From NCBI GenBank assembly GCA_002170245.2, contig NHFN02000016.1, forward strand, positions 1 to 54,282: a stretch of 54,282 bases of DNA, in the 5' to 3' direction. Both the position numbers and the translations under genes were made by a program. Below the pieces are notes generated by a model. That model was not told the origin of the DNA. It worked only from the letters and a program-made list of their open reading frames with translations, and searched no databases. The DNA is from Gammaproteobacteria bacterium TMED112. GTDB lineage: Bacteria; Pseudomonadota; Gammaproteobacteria; Magnimaribacterales; TMED112. This document shows positions 7,711 to 16,437 of the stretch, piece by piece. Numbering within the stretch: the stretch's first letter is position 1; each line of letters starts with the position of its first letter.

Positions 7711-8973
7711 ATTAACTTAAGTAATAAAAGTTTTTTGATATTTGTCACTTTACTGAATGTGATAAATTTTGTTGATCGACAATTTATATCGAGTTTTGCG
7801 CCATTTTTAAAATCTGATCTAGGTCTTTCAGATACTGAAATTGGCTTACTAACTGGAATAGTTTTCATATTTTTTTATACAGTAGCTGGACTTTTTGTTG
7901 GAACGCTTGCAGATAGGTACAACAGAACAAAGATCATTGGTGTTGGTGTTATTTTGTGGAGTGCTTTTACTGCAATTTCTGGATTTGCTAAAAACTTTTT
8001 TTCTTTGGCAGCACCAAGGCTTTTTATTGGTGTAGGCGAGTCAACCATCACACCAACTACTATGTCAATTTTATCCGATAGGTATGAACAGAAAAGGCTA
8101 GGTTTTGCAGCAGGTTTTTATTATTTAGGTGTACCAGTAGGTGTTGGAATAAGCCTGCTTATTGCAGGCTACGTCGAACCAATTATTGGATGGAGGGGAT
8201 GTTTTTATTTATTAGGAGTAATTGGGCTTTTACTTGGCTTCCTGATGCTTTATGTAAAAGACTCACCTAGAAAAAATATTTCAAGCAAGCCTGAGTCAAA
8301 ATCTTTCTTTAAAATAATCACAATACTTCACAGAACTCTTTCTAATTCTAAGTCACTTGTCTTAACCATAATGGCAGGCACTCTTTATCATGTTGTGCTT
8401 GGTGCAGCTCAATTTGAGGTAATTTGGGCAGTTGCAGATAAAGGTTTTAATCCAAATTATTTTGGACAAATAAATGGATGGATATTTGTAGTATTTGGAG
8501 TGCTAGGCAGTCTTTTTGGAGGCATTGCAAGCGATTGGGCACTAAAAAAATATAGCTTGCCAAGAACTTGGTTTCTTTTAATTTTAACATTGCTCCTCAT
8601 GCCTTTAGCTTTTACAAGATACCTTGAGATAGATAGCATTCTATTTTGGATTGGTATATGTTCCTCAGCATTTAGTCTTGGTTGTTTTTATGGTCCTATA
8701 TTTGCAGTTATTCAAGAACTTGTTCCCTCAACAATCAAAGGCACAATAGTGGCTTTCAATCTGCTTTGTTTAAATTTATTAGGGATTGCATTTGGATCAA
8801 TTATGTTTGGCATAATGGCAGACTATGCAGTAAATCAAGGTTATGAAGATCCATATACAAGTTTACTCGTTGGTTTTAGTTCAATCTATTTAGTGTTGGG
8901 CCCACCACTCTACTATTTTGCTGGAAAATATTACCAATCTGATAAAAAAAAGCTCAACGAAATTTTTGATTAA
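7711..8973 (+). CDS. MFS transporter, Spinster-like
   Basis: About 12 transmembrane helices in the major-facilitator fold. Helix 1 ends INFVDRQFI, the loop 2-3 signature is GTLADRYNRTKII, and helix 4 has APRLFIGVGESTITPT followed by SDRYEQKRLGFAAGFYYLGVPVG, which matches Spinster-type transporters common in marine proteobacteria. Substrates in that group are poorly known (lipids, aromatic or organic acids). I start at ATT 7711 because a good ribosome site (7699-7704) points there and the eight extra residues (starting INLSNKSF) give helix 1 a normal cytosolic lead; a conventional TTG start at 7735 would cut into helix 1. The stop overlaps the convergent peptidase gene by 4 nt. Confidence 0.82.
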   Translation: MNLSNKSFLIFVTLLNVINFVDRQFISSFAPFLKSDLGLSDTEIGLLTGIVFIFFYTVAGLFVGTLADRYNRTKIIGVGVILWSAFTAISGFAKNFFSLAAPRLFIGVGESTITPTTMSILSDRYEQKRLGFAAGFYYLGVPVGVGISLLIAGYVEPIIGWRGCFYLLGVIGLLLGFLMLYVKDSPRKNISSKPESKSFFKIITILHRTLSNSKSLVLTIMAGTLYHVVLGAAQFEVIWAVADKGFNPNYFGQINGWIFVVFGVLGSLFGGIASDWALKKYSLPRTWFLLILTLLLMPLAFTRYLEIDSILFWIGICSSAFSLGCFYGPIFAVIQELVPSTIKGTIVAFNLLCLNLLGIAFGSIMFGIMADYAVNQGYEDPYTSLLVGFSSIYLVLGPPLYYFAGKYYQSDKKKLNEIFD

Positions 8974-11120
8974 AGTTCATTAAAAAGAAAATCTTTCAAA
9001 ACAGGTGCATGAGCTTTTATATCGTCTGGTGTTCCAAACGTATGTCCAAGTTTTGACATTGTAAAAGCTTGATATGGTACATTTGCATCTTCTAAAGCCT
9101 CTTTCATAAGATCCAAGTGAATAATTGGTGAGATTTGATCTTGTAGACCATGCCACATCATTATTCTAGAGTTCATTTTTCCTGCATTAAATACCGGAGA
9201 AAAATCAGTTAATTGTGCCATATCATTTCCCCAATGCTTTTCAGCAATTTCTTCATAATTATCTTGATATGTATAGATACTTCCATCAGTACCGTCTCTA
9301 AGTATTTTCATGTCATAAACACCCATGCCGCCAGCTACACATTCATATAATTCATCATACTTATAAGCCATTGCCAATGCAGCATACCCACCATAGCTTG
9401 CTCCAAAAGCACATGTGTCGTCTCTTGAAAGTCCAAGCTCTTTTTGAGTGGCCTTGGTTGCAGCTGCTATATCGTCAAGAAGTGTGCCTCCCCATTGTCT
9501 ATATGCGTCTTCCATGAAATTTTTTCCGTATCCACCTGAACCCCTATAATTCACTTTTAACACTGCAGCTCCTTGACTAGCAAGATATTGCTCTATTGGA
9601 TCAAATGCATCAAAATCTCTAATCCCGTAAGGTCCACCATGAATGTAAACTATTAATCTTTTTAACTCGCCTTTAGGTTTTGTTAAATACCCATAAATCG
9701 TTTCATCATCGAATGTTGTGAAAGATCTCGTTTCATTTTTATGTAATTTTTCTTTTGGAACATTTGAAGCAGTACCTACAAACCTTAACTGCCCTTTTGA
9801 TAAATCAAGCATAAAGACTTCAGAAATTGATGAAGAATCACTTATTTGCAATAGTGCCTTTTCGTTTGAATCAGTCCAATTTCCAAAACCTACAGTTTTG
9901 TCAGGAAAACTAGCCGCTAATTGCTGTAGAAGCTGTGCATCTCTATTTTTTTGATCAAAAACTATTATTTCTTTTTTTCCATTACATTCCATTCCGTAAG
10001 CATATGGAACAGGGTCATTTAAAGAGCTCATAGATGATAAAACAGAGTGACAATCTATTGGATTTAACTGAGAGATCTTTTTATTTTTGAGGTTTAATAC
10101 ACTTACACCATGCTGACCAACCCCGCTTGTATCAGCCAACCATAAGTTTCCATCTTTTACTCCTATGGGCGAATAGTTTTCGAGATCTATATCTATTTTA
10201 GTAGTTTTTTTATCTGCATAATGAGCGTAAACACCGTCTAAATCACTTGAAAATGTTAGTGCAGGTTTTTTATCTTTATCGAGAATATAAATATAAGGCG
10301 TATTGCAAAAGCTATTTATTTTATATCCAACTTTAAACTGACAGGGTTGTTCTGACACATATACATCTGTTCCGTTAGGTTTTACTCCTCTTTTATCAAA
10401 TCTGATTTTTCTTAAATGTGCATACCTAAAGCCTCTTTTGTTTATTGGCACAGACATCAGTACATGTTCATCATCATACCTCGATATAAAAGTTGCAACT
10501 TTATATCTATCTGCAAAAGTTGAGCTTCCTTTAGTTGGTGCTTCTTCAAGCGGATATAAAAAGTTTCGAAATTCTTTTGTTTTAATATTAAATAACTTAA
10601 AAATACCGAAACTTTGAAAAATTTCCCCTTGTATGAAATCGTATCTCTTACCACAAACTTCAACTAGAATTAATGAATTAGATACCCAGTTAAAATCACA
10701 AAGATATAAGGCTTTTACACCTAGATCAGAATCTGGTTTATTCTCCATTGCTGCTTTTGCTACAGTTGCTTTTTCGATACCTGATGAAAAGTAGATTTCA
10801 GTATCTGCGACTAACAAGCCTTCAGTAAAATCATCACTCTTACTTTGAAAAGCCAAATGTTTACCATCAGGAGAAAGGGCTACGTTAGTAAAAAAAGCAT
10901 TCTTAACGTAAAGCTCGAGTTCCGGTTCGCTGCCCTCTACATAATTGAATGCACTTTGATCAATGCCTACAATATCTTGAACCCAACCATACTCATCTGT
11001 ACTTTCAGTTGCTTTATAAACAAGTTGGTCTTGCTGTTTATAATTATTTTCTAAAGCATGAGAAATAAATGGTAAAAATATTACAACGTAAAATGATAAT
11101 GGTAGAAAGAATTTATACAT
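8970..11120 (-). CDS. Exported S9-family prolyl oligopeptidase
   Basis: 716 residues: signal peptide (about 1-22), a long beta-propeller region (about 80-450), then an alpha/beta-hydrolase domain. The catalytic domain shows the oxyanion-side HGGPYGIRD, the nucleophile elbow FGASYGGYAALAM, the acid in HGLQDQISP and the His in SKLGHTFGTP. This is the acylaminoacyl-peptidase/dipeptidyl-peptidase branch of S9, which trims short peptides, often after proline or from blocked N termini. With a signal peptide it should act in the periplasm on imported peptides. It is divergent from the hydrolase gene at 11352, across a 231-nt region with repeats. Confidence 0.88.
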   Translation of the reverse strand: MYKFFLPLSFYVVIFLPFISHALENNYKQQDQLVYKATESTDEYGWVQDIVGIDQSAFNYVEGSEPELELYVKNAFFTNVALSPDGKHLAFQSKSDDFTEGLLVADTEIYFSSGIEKATVAKAAMENKPDSDLGVKALYLCDFNWVSNSLILVEVCGKRYDFIQGEIFQSFGIFKLFNIKTKEFRNFLYPLEEAPTKGSSTFADRYKVATFISRYDDEHVLMSVPINKRGFRYAHLRKIRFDKRGVKPNGTDVYVSEQPCQFKVGYKINSFCNTPYIYILDKDKKPALTFSSDLDGVYAHYADKKTTKIDIDLENYSPIGVKDGNLWLADTSGVGQHGVSVLNLKNKKISQLNPIDCHSVLSSMSSLNDPVPYAYGMECNGKKEIIVFDQKNRDAQLLQQLAASFPDKTVGFGNWTDSNEKALLQISDSSSISEVFMLDLSKGQLRFVGTASNVPKEKLHKNETRSFTTFDDETIYGYLTKPKGELKRLIVYIHGGPYGIRDFDAFDPIEQYLASQGAAVLKVNYRGSGGYGKNFMEDAYRQWGGTLLDDIAAATKATQKELGLSRDDTCAFGASYGGYAALAMAYKYDELYECVAGGMGVYDMKILRDGTDGSIYTYQDNYEEIAEKHWGNDMAQLTDFSPVFNAGKMNSRIMMWHGLQDQISPIIHLDLMKEALEDANVPYQAFTMSKLGHTFGTPDDIKAHAPVLKDFLFNEL

Positions 11121-11233
11121 TTAAAATATTATAAAGGAAAAAAAATAAAATTTTAATTTAACTTTGATTTCAATGAAAAAATTAGTTGACATAGCACTTT
11201 GGAAAGAATTTTTTTTCGTTAAAGATGATAATT

Positions 11234-11305
11234 AGTGTTCAAATATATAAATAATAATGTTCAAATATAATGAAGTGTTCAAATAATAAAAATAGTGTTC
11301 AAAAT
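11234..11305. repeat. Four direct TGTTCAAA repeats spaced about 20 bp apart
   Basis: TGTTCAAA begins at 11236, 11258, 11276 and 11296; three of the four are preceded by AG (AGTGTTCAAA). Centre-to-centre steps are 22, 18 and 20 bp, close to two helical turns, so proteins bound to them would line up on one DNA face. The array lies between the divergent S9 peptidase (start 11120) and the secreted hydrolase (start 11352), ending about 47 nt before the latter. It has the look of a cooperative operator. The rest of the 231-nt gap holds A/T-rich sequence with no convincing promoter pair. Confidence 0.6.
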
Positions 11306-11351
11306 TAATTTTTATATTTTTTTATGTTCTTAAGGTTGTTAGAATATTCAT

Positions 11352-12200
11352 ATGAGTAACTTTTTAGTGCGGATATTGACATTAATATTCATGAGTTTTT
11401 CTATCTATGGTTCCAGCTTAGATAAATTTACTTTTCAAAACTGGAGTAAACCTAATTTAGACGTTTTTTATCATTTGCCTGATGTTATTGATGAGAATAC
11501 TAAAATTTTATTCATAGTACATGGAAACTCACGAAATGCTGACGATTATTTAAAGGTATGGATAAAACTTAGTGAAGGAAAAAATGTTGCGCTATTTGCT
11601 CCGCATTTTAAGAGAAATTCATTTATTAGTTTTAATACACTACAAATGTCTACTTCAAACGGAGTAATAAGAGCCAATTCTGATTTATATCTTAATAATT
11701 CAATAGATACTTTGTTCGAATTTATAAAATCTAAATTTAATCTAAAATCCAAACGTTATGATATTTATGGGCATTCTGCAGGAGCCCAATTTGTTCATAG
11801 ATACCTTCTTATGTCTAAAGATCCTCAAGTTAATATAGCTGTCGCAGCTAATGCAGGCTGGTATACCTTTTTAAATGGTGCAGATTTCCCTTATGGGGTT
11901 AAAAATACACCGATTTCTCTTAGCGATAATAATGTAAAAAAATTTTTAAGTATGGACCTGCATATACTTATAGGATCAAATGATATTGATGTTAATTCTT
12001 CTATTAACAAATCGAATGGGGCTCAGAATCAAGGTCTTAATAGGTTCCAAAGAGCTAAAAACTTTTTTGAATATACAGAGTCAATAGTCGAGCAAAATAA
12101 CCTTGAATTTAATTGGCAGTATCAGGTTGTTTCTGGAGCACCGCATAGCAATAAGGTTATGTCTAGAGCTGCTGTATTAATATTACTTGGTTCTAGTTAA
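11352..12200 (+). CDS. Secreted alpha/beta-hydrolase (esterase/PHB-depolymerase-like fold)
   Basis: 282 residues with a signal peptide (about 1-21). Alpha/beta-hydrolase features are a strand-loop ILFIVHGNSRNADDY for the oxyanion hole, the nucleophile elbow YGHSAGAQFVHRY, and a late PHSNKV histidine. The serine-in-GHSAG form fits esterases of the Esterase D/LpqC-like group; the substrate is not predictable. The gene stands alone behind the TGTTCAAA repeat array, which may control it. Its 3' end overlaps the convergent pseudoazurin gene by 8 nt. Confidence 0.7.
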   Translation: MSNFLVRILTLIFMSFSIYGSSLDKFTFQNWSKPNLDVFYHLPDVIDENTKILFIVHGNSRNADDYLKVWIKLSEGKNVALFAPHFKRNSFISFNTLQMSTSNGVIRANSDLYLNNSIDTLFEFIKSKFNLKSKRYDIYGHSAGAQFVHRYLLMSKDPQVNIAVAANAGWYTFLNGADFPYGVKNTPISLSDNNVKKFLSMDLHILIGSNDIDVNSSINKSNGAQNQGLNRFQRAKNFFEYTESIVEQNNLEFNWQYQVVSGAPHSNKVMSRAAVLILLGSS

Positions 12201-12624
12201 CTTTTGCTAAGTAATTGGTTAATCTCTCAGCATTTACTGCAATCGTTATTTTACCTACATTGGCCATAATCTCATCTTTATTTACTGGTTCTCCTGCTTG
12301 TATAACACCAACCATCCCAAGGATTATATGAGGAGTGCATTGATAGACGTAGACACCCTCTTTATCAATCACAACACTGACGTTCTCATTTAAAATACCT
12401 TTCCAGCCTGTGGCTCCATTGGGAATTAAACCTTCAACTGATTCTGTATTGTGTGATACATCAATTGCAACAAAGTTTACTTTGTCACCTACATCAACTT
12501 TGAGAAATCCTGGCTCAAATACCATTCCACCGTCAGCACCAAAATTGAGCATTTTTACCTCGTGCTCTGCACAAAATGAAAGTGCTGAAAATGTCAAAAG
12601 TGTTATAAATAATAAGTTTTTCAT
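12193..12624 (-). CDS. Pseudoazurin-type blue copper protein
   Basis: 143 residues: signal peptide (about 1-18) and one cupredoxin domain. The four type-1 copper ligands are visible: His in DVSHNTES, then Cys, His and Met in CTPHIILGM (CxxHxxxxM spacing). Pseudoazurins carry single electrons in the periplasm, classically to nitrite or nitrous oxide reductase, but no denitrification gene is in this window, so the partner here may be a cytochrome c oxidase or a dehydrogenase. The gene lies downstream of tRNA-Val on the same strand, with a very A/T-rich 53-nt leader. Confidence 0.9.
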   Translation of the reverse strand: MKNLLFITLLTFSALSFCAEHEVKMLNFGADGGMVFEPGFLKVDVGDKVNFVAIDVSHNTESVEGLIPNGATGWKGILNENVSVVIDKEGVYVYQCTPHIILGMVGVIQAGEPVNKDEIMANVGKITIAVNAERLTNYLAKVN

Positions 12625-12677
12625 AAATATAATGATTATTTATGGAGTAATATAATAGATATTTATATTATGTCAAA

Positions 12678-12754
12678 TGGTAGACCCGATTGGACTTGAA
12701 CCAACGACCTCTGCCATGTCAAGGCAGCGCTCTAGCCAACTGAGCTACGGGTCT
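12678..12754 (-). tRNA. tRNA-Val (anticodon GAC)
   Basis: Reading the minus strand gives a full cloverleaf: acceptor stem AGACCCG pairing with CGGGTCT, D arm with AGCTCAGTTGGCTAGAGC, anticodon stem CTGCC/GGCAG around loop TTGACAT (anticodon GAC), and T arm GGTTCAAGTCC. Discriminator A and an encoded CCA follow (12678-12680). The gene sits 6 nt after the metalloprotease stop codon and upstream of the pseudoazurin gene. Confidence 0.97.
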
Positions 12755-12760
12755 AAGTAG

Positions 12761-15250
12761 TCACTCTTCTTCTAAAAGATTAAAAACCTTTCCATCAAGG
12801 AAGTTAGAAACCTTCCAGTTTAAATACTGATAATGTGCTTTTATTCCAGGGTCTCTAGATGTGCCTTTTGTGAATTTTTGTATATCTACTAGAGAAGTGA
12901 AAACAGAAGCTTTTGCAATATCATCGTATGTACTGTCTTCAGCAAATACACTGATTAAACCATCCACATAAACAGATTGAAGATTTCTTTTAAATGTATC
13001 AGGCATTTCACCTTTAACAAAAATTCCATCAAATAAATCTCCTAGAACCTCAGATGGCATATAGGCATTACCATATTGAGCTGAATCAACGAGTCTAGTC
13101 ATAACATTTGGGTGTAATAACGATGCTAATACTCTACCTTGCATACCAAGCACCATATCATGTAATTGGGGATCTTCATTACCACTACTTGAATAGCCAG
13201 TAGCTCTTTTTTCTCTCTGTAAATTTTTGAGAATCTTCGGATCAAAAGTCCAAACGCCATTGGCTAAGAATTTTGTTGTAATTAAATTCATTGCTGCTTT
13301 CTGCTTTTCATAAGGCACAGGTTCATAAGCGTTTGTATTATCCTGCCCATTGACAAGTTTGGTCACATAAACGCCACCAACCTGGCCAGCAACAATATCC
13401 ATAAACCTTCCTTTATCACTGACTAAACTATAAAAGGAATTGGTGAAATCGTTTTTGGTTTCGCCTTCATCTGCATAAATTTCAGGTAGTTCGGCTATTT
13501 TCTTATCAAGTGTGATAAACCTATCCGCTGTATATGTCACTACGTCATTAGACATGTCACCTCTTCTTGTTCTAGGATCTATGTTCCTCCCTGGCGTACC
13601 CATAGCATCACCATCTGTGCCATATGTATATGCAGGCAACACTGATAGAGCTAAAAGCTCTGCCCTCTCCTCATCTGTTAGGTTCGGTTTGTAAGCAAAT
13701 TCAACAGCCCATCTGTCGTACTCGCCAGGTTCTGTTGGGAAGTAATTTCCTTGCTCCAATCCTGGTGGTGCAATATTAATTGGATCGTAATCCATAATTG
13801 ATGAAATTGTGGTATTTCCAGTTATGTTTTTGTCATGAACTTCCCTAGGACCATATAAATAACTGGCACTGAAGTTGTGACGTAATCCAATGGTATGACC
13901 AACTTCGTGCATTGTAAGACTAATCATCCACTGTTCAAGAGGATCATTTTCAGGTGTCCAGCCCCAAAGCTTTCTGTAGTTATAACCTCTTTTTATGGCA
14001 TTGAATTCTTGCACTATATCTGCGGCAATCAATTCCCCAGTTCTTGGATTACCAATACTTGGCCCGTAGCCTGAAAACCCTGGCTCAGGAGAAGATGACC
14101 ATCGAACCACATTATATTGGATATCACCTGCATCCCATTCTGAATCGTCAGGCTGGATTTTAGCGACTACAGCATTCTTAAAACCTGCTCTTTCATAAGC
14201 TAGGTTCCAGGCCTCTATGCCCTTAACTATCATTGGTTTTATTTCTTCAGGTGTTGCTTTATCAACCCAGAAGACAATAGGTTCTACCGGTTCTGATAAT
14301 TCAGCTGTTGGTTCCTTTTTAATTAATCTCCATTTGTTGATTAAATCTCTTTGTGGATAATTATCATAAGTAGACATATCTGTTACTCTTTGAGAAAAAT
14401 ATCCAACTCTTTGGTCAGCCACTCTTGGCTCAAATTGATCATCTGGCATTTCTACAAATAGGTGTCTAGCAGTAATTGAGGTATATCTTGCATCTGAGAC
14501 TGCATAAACGGCTCTTCTTTGATTTGGATTGTTATTTTCAAAAGCAAAATTCACTTCCACAGCAGTATTTTTTGGATAATTCCTAACTTGCTCAACAAAA
14601 GTTTTATCAGAATCTAATCTGCCTAAATTTAATGCAACAAAATTTCTGTATTCTGGTGGAAGATTTGGAGATACATTATTTAAAGTTTCCTCCATAAATA
14701 AATCATCAGCTTCAATAATAATTCTTCCGTCTTGTTCAGCAACAATATCAAAATTCATTAAAAAAGCTTCTAGTATGTTAGTTAAATCTGATTTACCAAT
14801 ATTGTTTACTGTTTCGTTTGAGAAGTAAGTATTTTTCTTATATAAGCCGAGGCCTGTTTTGAACTTCCTAAATTCTAATACTGCTCCCTGTCCAATTGCT
14901 CCGCCTCTTACGCCTGCTGCTTGTGGTGCGTTAAGCACATATGCGAAGTAAATAAATTCAGAGTCAAGTTGTCCACTTTTTAGCTCAATGTAAAATTCAG
15001 CATCACTTCGCTCAATCTCACCTTCTCTTTGATGAATAGTTAGAAAACCTTCGTGAGTTTTAAAATTTCCGTCCGATAAGAAACTATCTATTGTCACAGA
15101 ATCTTCATCTGTATCTCGAAGCTCATCAAGAAACTCGTCTAATACCTCAGCAGGCATTTCTTTTAACATTTCACCTGTCAGCTCATCTGGGATATCTGGA
15201 TATGCATTTAAGAAAGAAGTTATAAAAAGTAGCTGTAATAATTTGTTCAT
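12761..15250 (-). CDS. Large exported zinc-dependent metalloprotease (DUF5117/DUF5118 type)
   Basis: 829 residues with a short signal peptide (about 1-16). The zinc site HEVGHTIGLRHNF lies near residues 446-458: HExxH gives two ligands and the catalytic Glu, and GLRH adds the third, the metzincin pattern. SIMDYDP about 40 residues later provides the Met-turn. Flanking regions match the family annotated with DUF5117/DUF5118 domains, whose substrates are unknown. An AAGGTG ribosome site 6 nt before the ATG supports this start. It is probably a periplasmic or secreted protease, in line with the other exported peptidases here. Its message is likely to run into tRNA-Val. Confidence 0.85.
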   Translation of the reverse strand: MNKLLQLLFITSFLNAYPDIPDELTGEMLKEMPAEVLDEFLDELRDTDEDSVTIDSFLSDGNFKTHEGFLTIHQREGEIERSDAEFYIELKSGQLDSEFIYFAYVLNAPQAAGVRGGAIGQGAVLEFRKFKTGLGLYKKNTYFSNETVNNIGKSDLTNILEAFLMNFDIVAEQDGRIIIEADDLFMEETLNNVSPNLPPEYRNFVALNLGRLDSDKTFVEQVRNYPKNTAVEVNFAFENNNPNQRRAVYAVSDARYTSITARHLFVEMPDDQFEPRVADQRVGYFSQRVTDMSTYDNYPQRDLINKWRLIKKEPTAELSEPVEPIVFWVDKATPEEIKPMIVKGIEAWNLAYERAGFKNAVVAKIQPDDSEWDAGDIQYNVVRWSSSPEPGFSGYGPSIGNPRTGELIAADIVQEFNAIKRGYNYRKLWGWTPENDPLEQWMISLTMHEVGHTIGLRHNFSASYLYGPREVHDKNITGNTTISSIMDYDPINIAPPGLEQGNYFPTEPGEYDRWAVEFAYKPNLTDEERAELLALSVLPAYTYGTDGDAMGTPGRNIDPRTRRGDMSNDVVTYTADRFITLDKKIAELPEIYADEGETKNDFTNSFYSLVSDKGRFMDIVAGQVGGVYVTKLVNGQDNTNAYEPVPYEKQKAAMNLITTKFLANGVWTFDPKILKNLQREKRATGYSSSGNEDPQLHDMVLGMQGRVLASLLHPNVMTRLVDSAQYGNAYMPSEVLGDLFDGIFVKGEMPDTFKRNLQSVYVDGLISVFAEDSTYDDIAKASVFTSLVDIQKFTKGTSRDPGIKAHYQYLNWKVSNFLDGKVFNLLEEE

Positions 15251-15333
15251 GTTTTCACCTTGTTTAAACCTATACTAGTACCATATATGTTGCGTAAAGC
15301 ACTAAAATCAATGGGCATTTAGACTAGCACAAA

Positions 15334-16437
15334 ATGGTATATTTAGACAAAAAAATCTTATTACTCATAAATCTATTTCTTGGGTTTTTTGCCTGTGCGG
15401 ATATCTCTAAATTAAAGATTGCTGAAGGCTTTGAAATTCAAGAATTTGTCAATGAAATAGATGATGCAAGACAAATGGTTGAAGGCGAAAAATATATATT
15501 TGTGGGTACAAAAAGGGCTGGTAATTTGTATGCTATAGATAAAAATAATTCAAATAAATTTTCAGTCATACTTTCAGGGTTAGATATGCCTACTGGCGTT
15601 GCCATTAAGGATGGCGATTTGTACATAGCAGAAACAGATACCATTCATATAGTAAAAGATGTTGAAAAAAAACTTGCCCACAACGAACAAATTACCACTG
15701 AAATTTTTTTTTCTGATCTACCAAGGAAAACTATGTGGAATACTGTCAAAAAATCTTGGCACGGGTGGAAATGGATAGATTTTGGACCCGATGGTGCACT
15801 TTACATCTCTGAGGGAGTTCCATGTAATGTGTGTGATGAAGATGATCCAAGATATGGAACAATATTGAAGCTATTGGATAATAACTTAAGCATATATGCT
15901 GATGGTGTTCGTAATAGCGTTGGGTTTGATTGGCATCCTGAGACAAAAGAAATGTACTTTACTGACAATGGGAGAGATTGGATGGGAGACGATATACCAC
16001 CTTGTGAACTTAACAGGGTGGTAAATGCTGGAGATCATTTTGGTTTTCCATTTATCCACGGCAAAAACATAGCTGATAGTGGGTATGAAGCACCAGAAGA
16101 TTTTGTATTTTCAAAACCTGTTTGGGAATTTCAAGCACATACTGCTCCATTAGGGATCAAATTTTATGATGGGGCAACCTTTCCAGAGTACTATAAAAAT
16201 GGTGCCTTCGTAGCTCAACATGGCTCCTGGAACCGTTCTGAAAAAGTTGGTTATCAGATATTATTCATGAAAATGGAGAAAGGTATTGTTATATCAGCAG
16301 ATGTTTTCATTGATGGATGGATGTCGGATGAAACTTCTTGGGGTAGACCGGTCACGCCGCTGATTCTCAAGGATGGAAGTATGCTGATATCTGATGATCA
16401 AGCTGATTCTATCATTCGAATAACCTATAAGGGTTAA
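15334..16437 (+). CDS. Exported PQQ-type glucose/sorbosone dehydrogenase-like protein
   Basis: 367 residues, signal peptide (about 1-20), then a six-bladed beta-propeller like L-sorbosone/soluble glucose dehydrogenases. Recognisable segments are GLDMPTGVAI, WIDFGPDGALYISEG, GVRNSVGFDWHPETKEMYFTDNGRD and AQHGSWNRSEKVGYQI, the conserved runs that line the cofactor-side surface. Family members oxidise sugars or sugar-derived aldehydes with PQQ, but many homologues have no proven cofactor, so the activity is uncertain. CNVCDED near residue 165 adds a CxxC, possibly a disulfide. It is divergent from the metalloprotease, and its stop overlaps that of the convergent metallo-hydrolase gene by 4 nt. 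Confidence 0.8.
   Translation: MVYLDKKILLLINLFLGFFACADISKLKIAEGFEIQEFVNEIDDARQMVEGEKYIFVGTKRAGNLYAIDKNNSNKFSVILSGLDMPTGVAIKDGDLYIAETDTIHIVKDVEKKLAHNEQITTEIFFSDLPRKTMWNTVKKSWHGWKWIDFGPDGALYISEGVPCNVCDEDDPRYGTILKLLDNNLSIYADGVRNSVGFDWHPETKEMYFTDNGRDWMGDDIPPCELNRVVNAGDHFGFPFIHGKNIADSGYEAPEDFVFSKPVWEFQAHTAPLGIKFYDGATFPEYYKNGAFVAQHGSWNRSEKVGYQILFMKMEKGIVISADVFIDGWMSDETSWGRPVTPLILKDGSMLISDDQADSIIRITYKG

Noticed and set aside
11186-11191. Perfect TTGACA in the repeat-bearing gap as a -35 box
   Set aside because: The sequence 17 nt downstream is a run of T with no -10 resemblance, and other spacings of 15-19 nt are no better.
12193-12624. Pseudoazurin as evidence of denitrification
   Set aside because: No nitrite, nitric oxide or nitrous oxide reductase gene occurs in the window; the protein can serve other electron routes.
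12625-12677. A/T-rich near-palindrome (ATAATATA/TATATTAT) before the pseudoazurin gene as an operator or terminator
   Set aside because: Imperfect pairing, only A and T, and no G/C stem or T run; such structures are common by chance at this base composition.
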